The notes under the pieces are model-generated. The model was not told where the DNA came from. It did no database searches and saw nothing but the letters and a program-made list of their open reading frames with translations. The position numbers and the translations under genes were made by a program. A stretch of DNA of 64,000 bases from Osedax frankpressi (Eukaryota; Annelida; Polychaeta; Sabellida; Siboglinidae), in the NCBI GenBank assembly GCA_964035775.1, contig OZ038316.1:18010175-18074174 (forward strand), in the 5' to 3' direction. This document shows, piece by piece, positions 13,201 through 28,200 of this stretch. Positions within the stretch are counted from its first letter, which is position 1, and each line of letters opens with the position of its first letter.

Positions 13201-16200
13201 TTACATTCTCTACACTAGGAGTTACATTCTCTACACTAGGAGTTACATTCTCTACACTAGGAGTTACATTCTCTACACTAAGAGTTACATTCTCTACGCT
13301 AGGAGTTACACTAGGAGTTACATTCTCTACACTAAGAGTTCTTTAGTTACATTCTCTACACTAGGAGTTACATTCTCTACACTAGGAGTTACATTCTCTA
13401 CACTAGGAGTTACATTCTCTACACTAGGAGTTACATTCTCTACACTAGGAGTTACATTCTCTACACTAGGAGTTACATTCTCTACACTAGGAGTTACATT
13501 CTCTACACTAGGAGTTACATTCTCTACACTAGGAGTTACATTCTCTACGCTAGGAGTTACACTAGGAGTTACATTCTCTACACTAAGAGTTCTTTAGTTA
13601 CATTCTCTACACTAGGAGTTACATTCTCTACACTAGGAGTTACATTCTCTACGCTAGGAGTTACATTCTCTACACTAAGAGTTACATTCTCTACACTAGG
13701 AGTTACATTCTCTACACTAGGAGTTACAATAGGAGTTACATTCTCTACACTAAGAGTTCTTTAGTTACATTCTCTACACTAGGAGTTACATTCTCTACAC
13801 TAGGAGTTACATTCTCTACACTAGGAGTTACATTCTCTACACTAGGAGTTACATTCTCTACACTAGGAGTTACAATAGGAGTTACATTCTCTACGCTAGG
13901 AGTTACATTTTATCAAATAGCTGAGGCAACTTATTTCGCAATAAACGACGATAACGTAATAAATTGCGATGATTCAAATTACACAAATAATAGAAGACGA
14001 TAATGCCCTAAATACCTTTTACACCATAAACTTACCATCTTCTGGTGAATCGGTGGTGATGACGACGAAATCGATAATCTTGGATGTGACCTCGAAGACC
14101 ACTTGGACAGCAGCGATGACCGTAATGGTCTGCCGATCTCCATACGATGCTCTCGGCATACCCCCAGTGAAGATAAGGAATGGATCACTTGGGGAGCGGT
14201 GGTGGTACGATTAGCGAAGGGCCAGGAGGCGAGTTCAGGGGTGGAGTAGGGTCACGGGTTAAGGTGAGGTCGGCAGTGGGTTCCGAGGTCCGGGGTAGGA
14301 GAAGAGATAAGAAGCAGGTAAAATCGACGGCTTGCTACGAAATCAAAGGTTTAAAGCGATTCTAGACATAAGGCACAATGTAAATGTAAAGTAAACATAA
14401 ATATCGCATCTCGATGCAAGTGCAGAGCTAATGTAAAATGTACGTCAAGGATCATAGAAATGATGATCATGTGATTATTAAGACGGAAGGGGGGGGTAAA
14501 GCAAATGAGATATTCGCGAGATGCCTGTAAAGGTTTATTTGCCTCAGTAATACGTGAATCATGAGAATCAAAGCGAAAACCATAAACCCCATTTGCATGG
14601 GGATAGATAGAAACCTTTTGGTGATCTTGTAGTTCATTTTATTGATGGCCTTACATGGAAATGGTCCTAGAAACAGAATAAGATATGAGAAGAATTAATC
14701 AGGAATAATTAATTAATTAATTATTGGAAATTATAATTATCACTAGGTACTTACTAACTAGGTACTTAATAACTAGGTACTTAATAACAAGGTACTTAAT
14801 AACTAGGTACTTAATAACTAGGTACTTAATAACTAGGTACTTAATAACTAGATACTTAAGAACTAGGCTCCTAATAACTAGGTTTTTATATCTGACTCCA
14901 GAAGATATTACTTATGATAGAGTACATCCGACATATACATTACATTACTCGTATTGCCCAGGGTAAACCGTAGGGAGTAGTGGCGGTTTCAGCTGGCCTC
15001 GAGCTATCTTCAGTATCCCAGACTGTGTAGCTGCCGTCATTATGTGTGGAGACGAAATGTACGCGGTCCCTTTGCCATGTAATAGACTCGAGTTGCTGTA
15101 TTGGTGCATTGGAGTGTAAGGAAAGGATTAGGTGGAGGATGGGTTCGGGAGAGGGAGTGGGAGTGGGAGAGGGAGAGGGAGTGGGAGAGGGACAGGGAGT
15201 GGGAGTGGGAGTGGGACAGGTGGAGGGACAGGGAGAGGGAGAGGGAGTGGACAGGTGGAGATGGAGGGGAGGGAGAGGGACAGAGAAAGGGAAAGGGGGA
15301 GGGGCAGGGAGAGGGGGAGGGACAGGGGAGGGACAGGGGAGGGAGAGGGGGAGGGACAGGTACAGGGAAAGGGGGAGGGAGTGGGAGAGGGAGTGGGAGA
15401 GGGAGTGGGAGAGGGAGTGGGAGTGGGAGTGGGAGTGGGAGTGGGAGTGGGAAAAGTAGAGGGAGAGGGACAGAGAGTGGGACAGGGACAGGGAGTGGGA
15501 GTGGGAGTGGGAGTGGGAGTGGGACAAGTAGAGGGAGAGGGACAGAGAGTGGGACAGGGACAGGGAGTGGGAGTGGGAGTGGGAGTGGGAGTGGGAGTGG
15601 GACAGGTAGAGGGAGAGGGACAGAGAGTGGGACAGGGACAGGGAGTGGGAGTGGGAGTGGGAGTGGGACAGAGACAGGGACAGGAAGTGGGAGAGGGCAG
15701 GGAGAGGGAGAGGAGGAAGGAGAGGGGAAGGGAGAGTGGGAGGGATAGGGATAGGAACAGAGAGAGGGACAGGGAGAGGGAGTGGGAGAGGGAAAGGGAG
15801 AGGTACATGGAAATGGACAGGGAGAGGGACAGGGACTTGGGGAGGGGGAGGGACAGGGATAGGAAGTGGGACAGGTGGAGATGGAGGGGAGGGAGAGGGA
15901 CAGAGAAAGGGAAAGGGGGAGGGGCAGGGAGAGGGGGAGGGACAGGGGAGGGAGAGGGGGAGGGACAGGGACAGGGAAAGGGGGAGGGAGTGGGAGAGGG
16001 AGTGGGAGAGGGAGAGGGATAGGGAGAGGGAAAGGAGGAGGGGGAGGGACAGGGACAGGGACAGGGAAAGGGGGAGGGAGTGGGAGAGGGAGTGGGAGAG
16101 GGAGAGGGGTAGGGAGAGGGAAAGGAGGAGGGGGAGGGAAAGGAGGAGGGGGAGGGAAAGGAGGAGGGGGAGGGACAGGGACAGGGGTAGTAAATTAATA

Positions 16201-19200
16201 TGAAAATAATGATATGGGGATTGTTTTGGTGAACCTGCGATGAATTGAAAGATGAAATTGCTTCATCTTTGTGCAAGTCCCAGTAGATGATAAGACCTCT
16301 GTTGAAGCCAAATAGAAACTAGAGAATGAATTGTTATGAAAATACCACATCAACATATTTGTGAATTAAATACAAATATTTTAAAAATATATCCTTCTTC
16401 TCACGAAAGACATGGAATAACTATAATCATGGAATAACTAAGACATGAAATAACTATAGACATGAAATAACTATAGACATGGAATAACTAAAGACATGGA
16501 ATAACTATAGACATGGAATAACTATAGACATGGAATAACTATAGACATGGAATAAATATAGACATGGAATAACTATAGACATGGAATAACTATAGACATG
16601 GAATAACTATAGACATGGAATAACTATAGACATGGAATAACTATAGACATGGAATAAATATAGACATGGAATAACTATAGACATGGAATAAATATAGACA
16701 TGGAATAACTATAGACATGGAATAACTATAGACATGGAATAACTATAGACATGGAATAACTATAGACATGGAACAACTATAGACATGGAATAAATATAGA
16801 CATGGAATAACTATAGACATGGAATAACTATAGACATAGAATAACTATAGACATGGAATAACTATAGACATGGAATAACTATAGACATGGAATAACTATA
16901 GACATGGAATAAATATAGACATGGAATAACTATAGACATGGAATAACTATAGACATGGAATAACTATAGACATGGAATAAATATAGACATGGAATAACTA
17001 TAGACATGGAATAAATATAGACATGGAATAACTATAGACATAGAATAACTATAGACATGGAATAACTATAGACATGGAATAACTATAGACATGGAATAAC
17101 TATAGACATGGAATAACTATAGACATGGAACAACTATAGACATGGAATAACTAAGACATGGAATAACTATAGACATGAAATAACTATAGACATGGAATAA
17201 CTATAGACATGGAATAACTATAGACATGGAATAACTATAGACATGGAATAAATATAGACATGGAATAACTATAGACATGGAATAACTATAGACATGGAAT
17301 AACTATAGACATGGAATAACTATAGACATGGAATAACTATAGACATGGAATAACTATAGACATGGAATAACTATAGACATGGAATAACTATAGACATAGA
17401 ATAACTATAGACATGGAATAACTATAGACATGGAATAACTATAGACATGGAATAACTATAGACATGGAATAACTATAGACATGGAACAACTATAGACATG
17501 GAATAACTAAGACATGGAATAACTATAGACATGAAATAACTATAGACATGGAATAACTATAGACATGGAATAACTATAGACATGGAATAAATATAGACAT
17601 GGAATAACTATAGACATGGAATAAATATAGACATGGAATAAATATAGACATGGAATAAATATAGACATGGAATAACTATAGACATGGAATAACTATAGAC
17701 ATGGAATAAATATAGACATGGAATAACTATAGACATGGAATAAATATAGACATGGAATAACTATAGACATGGAATAAATATAGACATGGAATAAATATAG
17801 ACATGGAATAAATATAGACATGGAATAACTATAGACATGGAATAACTATAGACATGGAATAAATATAGACATGGAATAACTATAGACATGGAATAAATAT
17901 AGACATGGAATAACTATAGACATGGAATAAATATAGACATGGAATAACTAAAGACATGGAATAACTATAGACATGGAATAACTATATGGTTGGACTGCTT
18001 CAAATATTTACCTTATTTGGATCCTCCGGGTGAGGGGCAATGGACTCTATGGCTCCCGGATTTACTCGGAGTGCTTCACTAGCTCTGATAACAATGGTGC
18101 AGTGTTTAGTAGTGGTCAAGCGTAGTCACTTTAGGTTTGTTGTGGTTTTAGGCAAGAGTGGAAAGTAGTTTTCGTATGTTGTTAATAATAATGTTGCAAT
18201 AAATTATCTAGTAAACAATAAGCATTAAGCAGAAGAAGATACATTCATTATAATACATCACAATACATTCATTATAAATTGTCATCGTGATATCTGTTCT
18301 CGAAGCCATCTCCTTAAAGTCTCCTTAAGTCGTGTCAGTCATTAGAGAAATGTTGTTAAATTATTTCTAAAAAAAGGTATATTTTTGATAGTTCTATGAA
18401 CTAGATTCTCTACGTAAACTACTTTTCCCTGTTAACAAGTAATGACAATATAAGTAATGACAATATACGGCATTCATAAAACTTATCTTCTGTGTGACTT
18501 GATACTTGACGAACATAATACTATAAGCAATAGAGATAGAGTAGAGGCAACTGTATCTACTTAGACGCAATTAGTAGTACTTAATAGTAGGACTTATTGG
18601 TAGGACTTATTAGTAGGACTTATTAGTAGGACTTATTAGTAGGACTTATTAGTAGGACTTATTAGTAGGACTTATTAGTAGGACTTATTAGTAGGACTTA
18701 TTAGTAGGACTTATTAGTAGGACTTATCATAGTACTTATTAGTAGGACTTATTGGTAGGACTTATTAGTAGGACTTATTGGTAGGACTTATTAGTAGGAC
18801 TTATTAGAAGTACTTATTAGTAGAACTTATTAGTAGGACTTATTAGTAGGACTTATTAGTAGGACTTATTAGTAGGACTTATTAGTAGGACTTATTGGTA
18901 GGACTTATTAGTAGGACTTATTAGAAGGACTTATTAGTAGAACTTATTAGTAGGACTTATTAGTAGAACTTATTAGTAGGACTTATTAGTAGGACTTATT
19001 AGTAGGACTTATTGGTAGGACTTATTAGTAGGACTTATTAGAAGGACTTATTAGTAGAACTTATTAGTAGGACTTATTAGTAGGACTTATTAGTAGGACT
19101 TATTAGTAGGACTTATCATAGTACTTATTAGTAGGACTTATTGGTAGGACTTATTAGTAGGACTTATTAGAAGTACTTATTAGTAGAACTTATTAGTAGG

Positions 19201-22200
19201 ACTTATTAGTAGGACTTATTAGTAGGACTTATTAGTAGGACTTATTAGTAGGACTTATTGGTAGGACTTATTAGTAGGACTTATTGGTAGGACTTATTAG
19301 TAGAACTTATTAGTAGGACTTATTGTTAGGACTTATTAGAAGGACTTATTAGTAGAACTTATTAGTAGGACTTATTAGTAGGTCTTATTAGTAGGACTTA
19401 TTGGTAAGAGTTAAAGTATGTATTCGCATTTGTTAATGGCACAATTTATAGGAATGTTAGTTGAAAAAATATAATTGTTTTGATAAAAAATGAATGTAAA
19501 TACAGATAAGCAAATGTACACATAGAAATTTGAGACATATAATTATATATATATATATACTTACATATTTATATACCTACATATACATATAGTTGCAGTG
19601 TATGCATAATTGAGTAAAATAACATTCATTCAATAAATTAAGAGTTAAAATTAGTAGTTAGTTTTAATTCAATTAATTCAATTAATTCAACTAATTCAAG
19701 TTTTACGGTTTAAAAACTAATTATTCAATTTTATTTATTAAATAAAGTTAATTATTAAGATGTCGGTAAAATTTGAAATCAATAAAATTCTGTAGATAAA
19801 GAACAAATTGTTACAAATTTGACTATTTAAAATGTAAGTAAATTCTAGAATAACAATTGATGTGGTGGATGCACAATACAAGTGTATTAAAACAATACAA
19901 GTGTATTAAAACAATACAAGTGTATTCAAACAATACAAGTGTATTAAAACACCAGAAATGACTTTTTCATATGCATAAGAAATTTCTTACAAAATTAGAA
20001 AAGTAAATTTTCTAATTTTAGATTTCTAAAAGTGTTTGATAAGTTTATGATTCATTTACAATTGTCAAAATGCCAATCCTAAAGATTTGTTACCGTATTA
20101 TGCAATATTTACCAAAGAATCTATAATTACAATTCTCCGCAATGCTCTATTACAATAACATCAAAATATTAATAAGAAGTTAGATTTGTGACAAAGTAAA
20201 TTAAGATTTCAAGGTCGTAGATAATGTAAACAGAAGTAATCATTACAATAGCGCTATAAACAAATTAATATAATGCCCAACGCGTTAATGTCATAAATAT
20301 GTATTTTAATCGAACAATCATTATTACATATCTTACTGAAATATTGGAACAAAGACCTTCCTCGGTATAGATTGCAAATGTATGGAAAGCTTAAAGGAAA
20401 TAGTCATTATTCTCCCGTCCCAACCAACTTTTCGGTAAGTTTGTCCGGTGACAGGAAATCGGGTTTCAAGGTGAAATCGACCAAGTCAAAGAAGTGAACT
20501 TGACCTTGAACGTTGCCAAATGTTAAATGATTACCAGACAGACAACACGTCGATATTGACTTCAAATTGCTGCAAATAATGAAAATACAATAAGTTGTAA
20601 TTAATTCCAAGTGTTTAATAGCTGTCCAAATGTGTGTAGAATTCAGAGTTTTAGAGGAGTAGGGTGAGGACTGTAATGGGGGTAGTGTGGAGTGTAAGAG
20701 GGGTATGGTGAGGAGTTTAAGAGGAGTAGGGTGAGGAGTTTAAGAGGAGTAGGGTGAGAACTGTAATGGGGGTAGGGTGAGGAGTGTAAGAGTAGGGTGA
20801 GGAGTTTAAGAGGAGTAGGGTGAGAACTGTAATGGGGGTAGGGTGGAGTGTAAGAGGGGTAGGGTGAGGAGTGTAAGAGGAGTAGGGTGAGGAGTTTAAG
20901 AGGAGTAGGGTGAGGAGTTTAAGAGGAGTAGGGTGAGGAGTTTAAGAGGAGTAGGGTGAGAACTGTAATGGGGTTAGGGTGAGGAGTGTAAGAGGAGTAG
21001 GGTGAGGAGTTTAAGAGGAGTAGGGTGAGGAGTTTAAGAGGAGTAGGGTGAGGAGTTTAAGAGGAGTAGGGTGAGGAGTTTAAGAGGAGTAGGGTGAGGA
21101 CTGTAATGGGGGTAGGGTAAGGAGTGTAAGAGGGGTAGGATGAAGAGTGTAAAAGGGGGTGGGGTGAGGAGTGTAAGAAGGGTAGGGTGGAGTGTAAGAG
21201 GGGTAGGGTGAGGACCGTAATGGGTGTAAGGGTGGAGTGCTGGTTTAGGTCTTTAGGGTATATGGTACATGGCTATTTAAGTATATAAAGTGTATAGCAT
21301 ATGGAATGTTGGGCAGAGGGTAGTATAGGGTTATTAGAGGGTTTCAAGAATATCATTTATATTATTATATATTACATAAGGACGTAAATGATATAAGGGA
21401 GTGGGGGAAAGCAGGGTCACATGCTCTGTGTTCAGGGGTGTGAAAATTACAAAGAGAAATTCCCTGGACCCAAATGATGATAAGAATCCAGAGTAAAAAA
21501 GGAAAGAATAAATTATTATAATTGCCGTTTTTATTAGTAAAATGATCTGCAAATGTAATTTGTGAATGAGGTCAGACTCCAGTGTAATGTATGTGTGTAA
21601 TGTATGTGTGTGTGTGTGCATATTTGTGTGTATGTGTGTATGTGTGTGCATATTTGTGTGTGTGTGCATATTTGTGTATGTGTGTGCATATTTGTGTGTT
21701 TGTGTGCATATTTGTGTATGTGTGTATGTGTGTGCATATTTGTGTGTTTGTGTGCATATTTGTGTATGTGTGTGCATATTTGTGTATGTGTGTATGTGTG
21801 TGCATATTTGTGTGTTTGTGTGCATATTTGTGTATGTGTGTGCATATTTGTGTATGTGTGTATGTGTGTGCATATTTGTGTGTGTGTGTGTGCATATTTG
21901 TGTATGTGTGTATGTGTGTGCATATTTGTGTGTTTGTGTGCATATTTGTGTGTTTGTGTGCATATTTGTGTATGTGTGTATGTGTGTGCATATTTGTGTG
22001 TTTGTGTGCATATTTGTGTATGTGTGTATGTGTGTGCATATTTGTGTGTTTGTGTGCATATTTGTGTATGTGTGTGCATATTTGTGTATGTGTGTATGTG
22101 TGTGCATATTTGTGCATATTTGTGTGTGTGTGCATATTTGTGTATGTGTGTGCATATTTGTGTGTGTGTGTGTGTTTATATGTGTATGTGTGTGTATGTA

Positions 22201-25200
22201 TGTGCATATGTGTGTATGTGTGCATATTTGTGTGTGTGTGTGCATATTTGTGTATGTGTGTATGTGTGTGCATATTTGTGTGTGTGTGTGTTTATATGTG
22301 TATGTGTGTGTATGTATGTGCATATTTGTGTGTGTGTGCATATTTGTGTATGTGTGTGCATATTTGTGTATGTGTGTATGTGTGTGCATATTTGTGTGTG
22401 TGTGTGTGCATATTTGTGTATGTGTGTATGTGTGTGCATATTTGTGTGTTTGTGTGCATATTTGTGTGTTTGTGTGCATATTTGTGTATGTGTGTATGTG
22501 TGTGCATATTTGTGTGTTTGTGTGCATATTTGTGTATGTGTGTGCATATTTGTGTATGTGTGTATGTGTGTGCATATTTGTGCATATTTGTGTGTGTGTG
22601 CATATTTGTGTATGTGTGTGCATATTTGTGTGTGTGTGTGTGTTTATATGTGTATGTGTGTGTATGTATGTGCATATGTGTGTATGTGTGCATATTTGTG
22701 TGTGTGTGTGCATATTTGTGTATGTGTGTATGTGTGTGCATATTTGTGTGTGTGTGTGTTTATATGTGTATGTGTGTGTATGTATGTGCATATTTGTGTG
22801 TGTGTGCATATTTGTGTGTGTGTGTGCATATATGTGTATGTGTGTGTATGTGTGCATATTTGTGTGTGTGTGTTTATATGTGTATGTGTGTGTATGTATG
22901 TGCATATGTGTGTATGTGTGCATATTTGTGTGTGTGTGTGCATATTTGTATAACGTAGATTATTATTGAGAATTTATTAAATGTCCGCAGTGTTGAATTT
23001 AATGAATTTCATAAGTGAAAATACCTCAAAATGCACCGAAATTGTTAATTGTCGAGATCTAGAGGAAGCTGTTTTTGCAATTTCACCTATCCAAGCATGT
23101 ACCGATTTGGCCAAACCCATCCTCTATGGTATAGGTACTACAATATGGACAGGGTCTAATCTCTCCTCAGCCCTTAGGGTGTGGCCTAAGATATCCTCTA
23201 TAGGAAGCGACTCTATAAGATGACTTAACCTCAGGGGAGCTAGCACGGACCATCATAGTATAAACAATTGGGCGTGGTCTAACCTAATATATATGGTGTG
23301 GGGGTGGTCTAACCCAGCATCGATGGCGTGGGCGTGGTCTAACCTAGCCTCGATGGCGTGGGCGTGGTCTAACCCAGCCTCGATGGCGTGGGCGTGGTCT
23401 AACCCAGCCTCGATGGCGTGGGTGTGGTCTAACCCAGCCTCGATGGCGTGGGCGTGGTCTAACCCAGCCTCGATGGCGTGGGCGTGGTCTAACCCAGCCT
23501 CGATGGCGTGGGTGTGGTCTAACCCAGCCTCGATGGCGTGGGCGTGGTATAACCCAGCCTCAATGGCGTGGACGTGGTCTAACACAGCCTCGATGGCGTG
23601 GGCGTGGTCTAACCCAGCCTCGACGGCGTGGGCGTGGTCTAACCCAGCCTCGATGGCGTGGGCGTGGTCTAACCCAGCCTCGACGGCGTGGGCGTGGTCT
23701 AACCCAGCGTCGACGGCGTGGGCGTGGTCTAACCCAGCGTCGACGGCGTGGGCGTGGTCTAACCTAGCTTCGATGGTGTAGGTGTGAGTGCGCTTCAGCC
23801 CCCTGCCGTCGTCCTCGCTTCCTATACGCCAAGAGTGTACGCAGTTGTCGGTGGTGAAGCTGATGACAACGGCCTATAACGGAGTCGACCAGTTAATCGC
23901 AGCGCAGACGGAAGTAGTAAACAACGGGGCCGACGAACGCCGCGGAGGAACGGCGCTAACGACTGCTAAGAGCTTTAGCTAGGGTTAAAATGTTCGCGAT
24001 AAACCGCGTAGAGATACCTAGAGAACATAGGTCCCCCCCCCGCGTGTAGATTATCGCGACACTTAGTTTGGAGTCTCCCCCAAACAGGGAGGATGGGCCG
24101 TAATAAATTAGAATGCGATAATAAAATATTATTATAGTATAGGTTAATTTCAGGTAGAACAGTAATTAACTGGTAAAAAAAATAACTCAGTATATGAGGA
24201 ATACCATTGTTATAAGTTATACGTTTATTGTTTTATTCGGAGTAAAGATTATAGATAATGAACATCGACGGTAATATACATTCTCGAACGTTTCACATTG
24301 TTTGGTATTGCATTACACACATAGTATAGAAATTTGATATATATTAGAGTATTTATATCTCGACAACTATTGCTTTTATTACTAACAAAGAAATGAGAAT
24401 AATACAAATTGTACTTTTATTTTGTCACCATGAAATAATTGATAAATGAAATATATTATTAATGAACATTATTATTTAGATATATCAGCGATACAATTAT
24501 ATCAAATATAAATACAATATAAAACAAGATAATATAATTTTATAGAAATATATACCAATCTGCATTTCCTACAATATATTATAAAGACTACAAAATATTA
24601 ATACAAATTATGCTTTTCCAAGTTTCGTGTTAATTAGATGATAATAAATAATAAATACAAATTACAAACATTTCTTTTCAAAGAATTATATGTATATTTT
24701 ATATATTTATATTATATATAAAGAATGAGAATTTGTATTATATATTATGTCATATATTATATTACATAATTATAGTCTATAATATTTATTAATAATGAAA
24801 TAATGTGAAAATAATATATGAAATAATGTATAGCTCATATTATAATAAAAACTGATAATATATTTTATATTATAACGTAATATTGTTACCACATTATGGT
24901 ATACATTACATCAGTATTTAAATAATACTAGTGATTATATCCAGTTATTAAATATCAATTAATATATAACCAATTTATATATATCCAATACATGTATCAC
25001 AGTATTTAATATTACTATTATAATTTATAACAATAATATATTTTGATCAACAGGAATGATACGTTATAAATAACAAGTCAATATTGTTACCGTTGTTACC
25101 GTGTATGTATGTGGAGGTGTTCTCGTAACTGTCTACCTTAAGCCAGGGTACAGTTATAGTGACGCAAGTTATAGCCTACAGAGCCTACAGAGACAGATAG

Positions 25201-28200
25201 ATCATTAAATAAAACAACACAGTGTACACGACGTTTATACACACACACACATGCACACACGCGCACGCACACACACGCACACACACGCACACACACACAC
25301 ACACATACACATTGCGCTGATATTATATACGGTATATAATATAATATATACAGATCGTTACGCCGGCTGTAATGTAAGCGAGAGATAAATCAATTGAATA
25401 GATTAGTGATGAGATCTAATGATGAGTCAGACTGACAAGAGACTCACCTAGTGATGTTAGGGAGATAGAGGGTGGGGTGGGGTGGGGGTGGGGTGTAGGT
25501 GGGGGTGGGGTGTAGGTGGGGGTGGGGTGGGGTGGGGGTGATAGTGGGGATGAGATGAGGGTGGGGTGAGGGTGGGGTGGGGTGGGGGTGGGGTGTATGT
25601 GGGGGTGGGGTGGGGTGGGGGTGATAGTGGGGATGTGATGAGGGTGGGGTGAGGGTGGGAGTGTGGGTGGGGGTGGGTGTGAGGGTGAGGGTGATGGTGG
25701 GGGTGTGGGTGATGGTGGGTGTGGTGAGAGAGAGGGTGGGTGGGGTGAGGGTGATGGTGGGATGTGGTGAGAGAGAAGGTAGGGTTAGGGGTAGAATGAG
25801 GGTGGGTTAGGGTGGGGTGATGGTGGGAGTGAGGGTGATGGTGGGGATGTGATGATGGTGGGGTGAGGGTGGGAGTGTGGGTGGGGTGGGGGTGAGGATG
25901 ATGGTGGGGTGTGGGTGATGGTGGGTGTGGTGAGAGAGAGGGTGGGTGGGGTGAGGGTGATGGTGGGGTGAGGGTAAGAGAGAAGGTAGGGTTAGGGGTA
26001 GAGTGAGGGTGGGTTAGGGTGGGGGTGAGGGTGGGGTGAGGGTGATGGTAGGGTGTGGTGAGAGAGAGGGTGGGTGGGGTGAGGGTGATGGTGGGGTGAG
26101 GGTAAGAGAGAAGGTAGGGTTAGGGGTAGAATGAGGGTGGGTTAGGGTGGGGTGAGGGTGATGGTAGGGTGTGGTGAGAGAGAGGGTGGGTGGGGTGAGG
26201 GTGATGGTAGGATGAGGGTAAGAGAGAAGGTAGGGTTAGGAGTAGAGTGAGTGTGAGGGTGGGTGAGGGTGATGGTAGGGTGGGGTGAGGCTGAGGATGG
26301 GGTGAGGGAAAGTGTGGGGTATGGTGAGGGTGATGGTAATGGTGAGGGTGAGGGGTAGGGGTAGAGTGAGGGTGGGTTAGGGTGAGGTGAGGGTGGGGTG
26401 AGGGTGATGGTAGGGTGTGGTGAGAGAGAGGATGGGTGGGGTGAGGGTGATGGTGGGATGTGGTGAGAGAGAAGGTAGGGTTAGGGGTAGAGTGAGGGTG
26501 GGTTAGGGGTAGAGTGAGGGTGGGTTAGGGGTAGAGTGAGGGTGGGTTAGGGTGAGGTGAGGGTGGGTGAGGGTGGGATGAGGATGATGGTAGGGTGTGG
26601 TGAGAGAGAGGGTGGGTGGGGTGAGGGTGATGGTGGGAGTGAGGGTGATGGTGGAGATGTGATGAGGGTGGGGTGAGGGTGGGAGTGTGGGTGGGGTGGG
26701 GTGAGGATGATGGTGGGGTGTGGTGAGAGAGAAGGTAGGGTTAGGGGTAGAGTGAGGGTGGGTTAGGGTGAGGGTGTTGGTGATGGTGGGTGTGGTGAGA
26801 GAGAGGGTGGGTGGGGTGAGGGTGATGGTGGGGTGAGGGTAAGAGAGAAGGTAGGGTTAGGGGTAGAGTGAGGGTGGGTTAGGGTGGGGGTGAGGGTGGG
26901 TGAGGGTGATGGTAGGGTGGGTGAGGCTGAGGGTGGGATGAGGGAAAGTGTGGGGTATGGTGAGGGTGATGGTAATGGTGAGGGTGAGGGTTAGGGGTAG
27001 AGTGAGGGTGGGTTAGGGTGAGGTGAGGGTGGGTGAGGGTGGGATGAGGGTGATGGTAGGGTGTGGTGAGAGAGAGGGTGGGTGGGGTGAGGGTGATGGT
27101 GGGAGTGAGGGTGATGGTGGAGATGTGATGAGGGTGGGGTGAGGGTGGGAGTGTGAGTGGGGTGGGGGTGAGGATGATGGTGGGGTGTGGGTGATGGTGG
27201 GTGTGGTGAGAGAGAGGGTGGGTGGGGTGAGGGTGATGGTGGGGTGAGGGTAAGATAGAAGGTAGGGTTAGGTGTAGAGTGAGGGTGGGTTAGGGTGATG
27301 GTAGGGTGGGGTGAGGCTGAGGGTGGGGTGAGGGAAAGTGTGGGGCATGGTGAGGGTGATGGTGATGGTGAGGGTAATGGTGAGGGTGAAGGTGAGAGAG
27401 AGGGTGAGGGTGGGGGTAAGGGTGAGGGTTTGAAAGAAGGTGAATGGGAGGGGGAGTGTGGTGGTGTGGATGAGGGTGAGGGGAGATGGAGAGTGAAGGA
27501 GAGGCAGACAATAGGAGAAGGATTCGAAGACTGTAACAGGTGATAAAAGTAACGATATCATACCGACAAGTAATTCAATCAATACGTGTATATTATATAA
27601 CCGAATACAATATATATATTATATATATACATCATATATATATGATTGATTGACATGCAAAACCTGCATTATTTTAGATAATGGTTTTTTAGTGTCATTG
27701 GTGTACGAAAATAATTACAGTTTACATTATACACTATACAGTGTACACTGTACACTGTACATTGTACACTGTACACTGTACACTGTACACTGTACACTGT
27801 ACATTGTACACTCTACACTGTACACTGTACATTGTACACTGTACATTGTACACTGTACAGTATAGTGTATAGTGTATTCACGCACATAGCGCGTCTAATA
27901 GATTTGATTTAACTCTCATTTATATCTTATCATACACCTCACATATAGCACTCACTAACTCACTCACTCACTCAATAACTCGCACACTCACACACTCGCA
28001 CACTCACACACACACATCTGCAGCTGATCTCCAGATTAAACTAAATTTTATAAATGAATAGTTCAATAAGAAAACAAATTAATTACAATTGCATCCGGGT
28101 TAGAGGTGGTTTAGAAAAATACACGGTTCAGAGGTTAAAGGTTATTATAAAACAAATTCGCATAGTCCATTATAGTGATCTCGGTAGAACAATAGAATTT

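Noticed and set aside
14940-16276. Long Gly/Arg/Glu and Pro/Ser/Leu ORFs
   Set aside because: Produced by the hexameric purine array on both strands. Only 14969-15095 is real coding (Lgl exon 9).
21334-22969. 400-530-codon ORFs of THTYTHMHI or CVCVCIF type
   Set aside because: TG/CA array open in several frames on both strands; no homology or start context.
22981-23223. 80-codon plus-strand [13 protein letters not shown]...
   Set aside because: Intronic position in Lgl, no homology recalled, no splice or start support; probably chance.
25455-27510. Interstitial telomere (TTAGGG)n
   Set aside because: GGGTTAGGG strings occur but never as consecutive TTAGGG repeats; they are part of longer irregular G-rich units.
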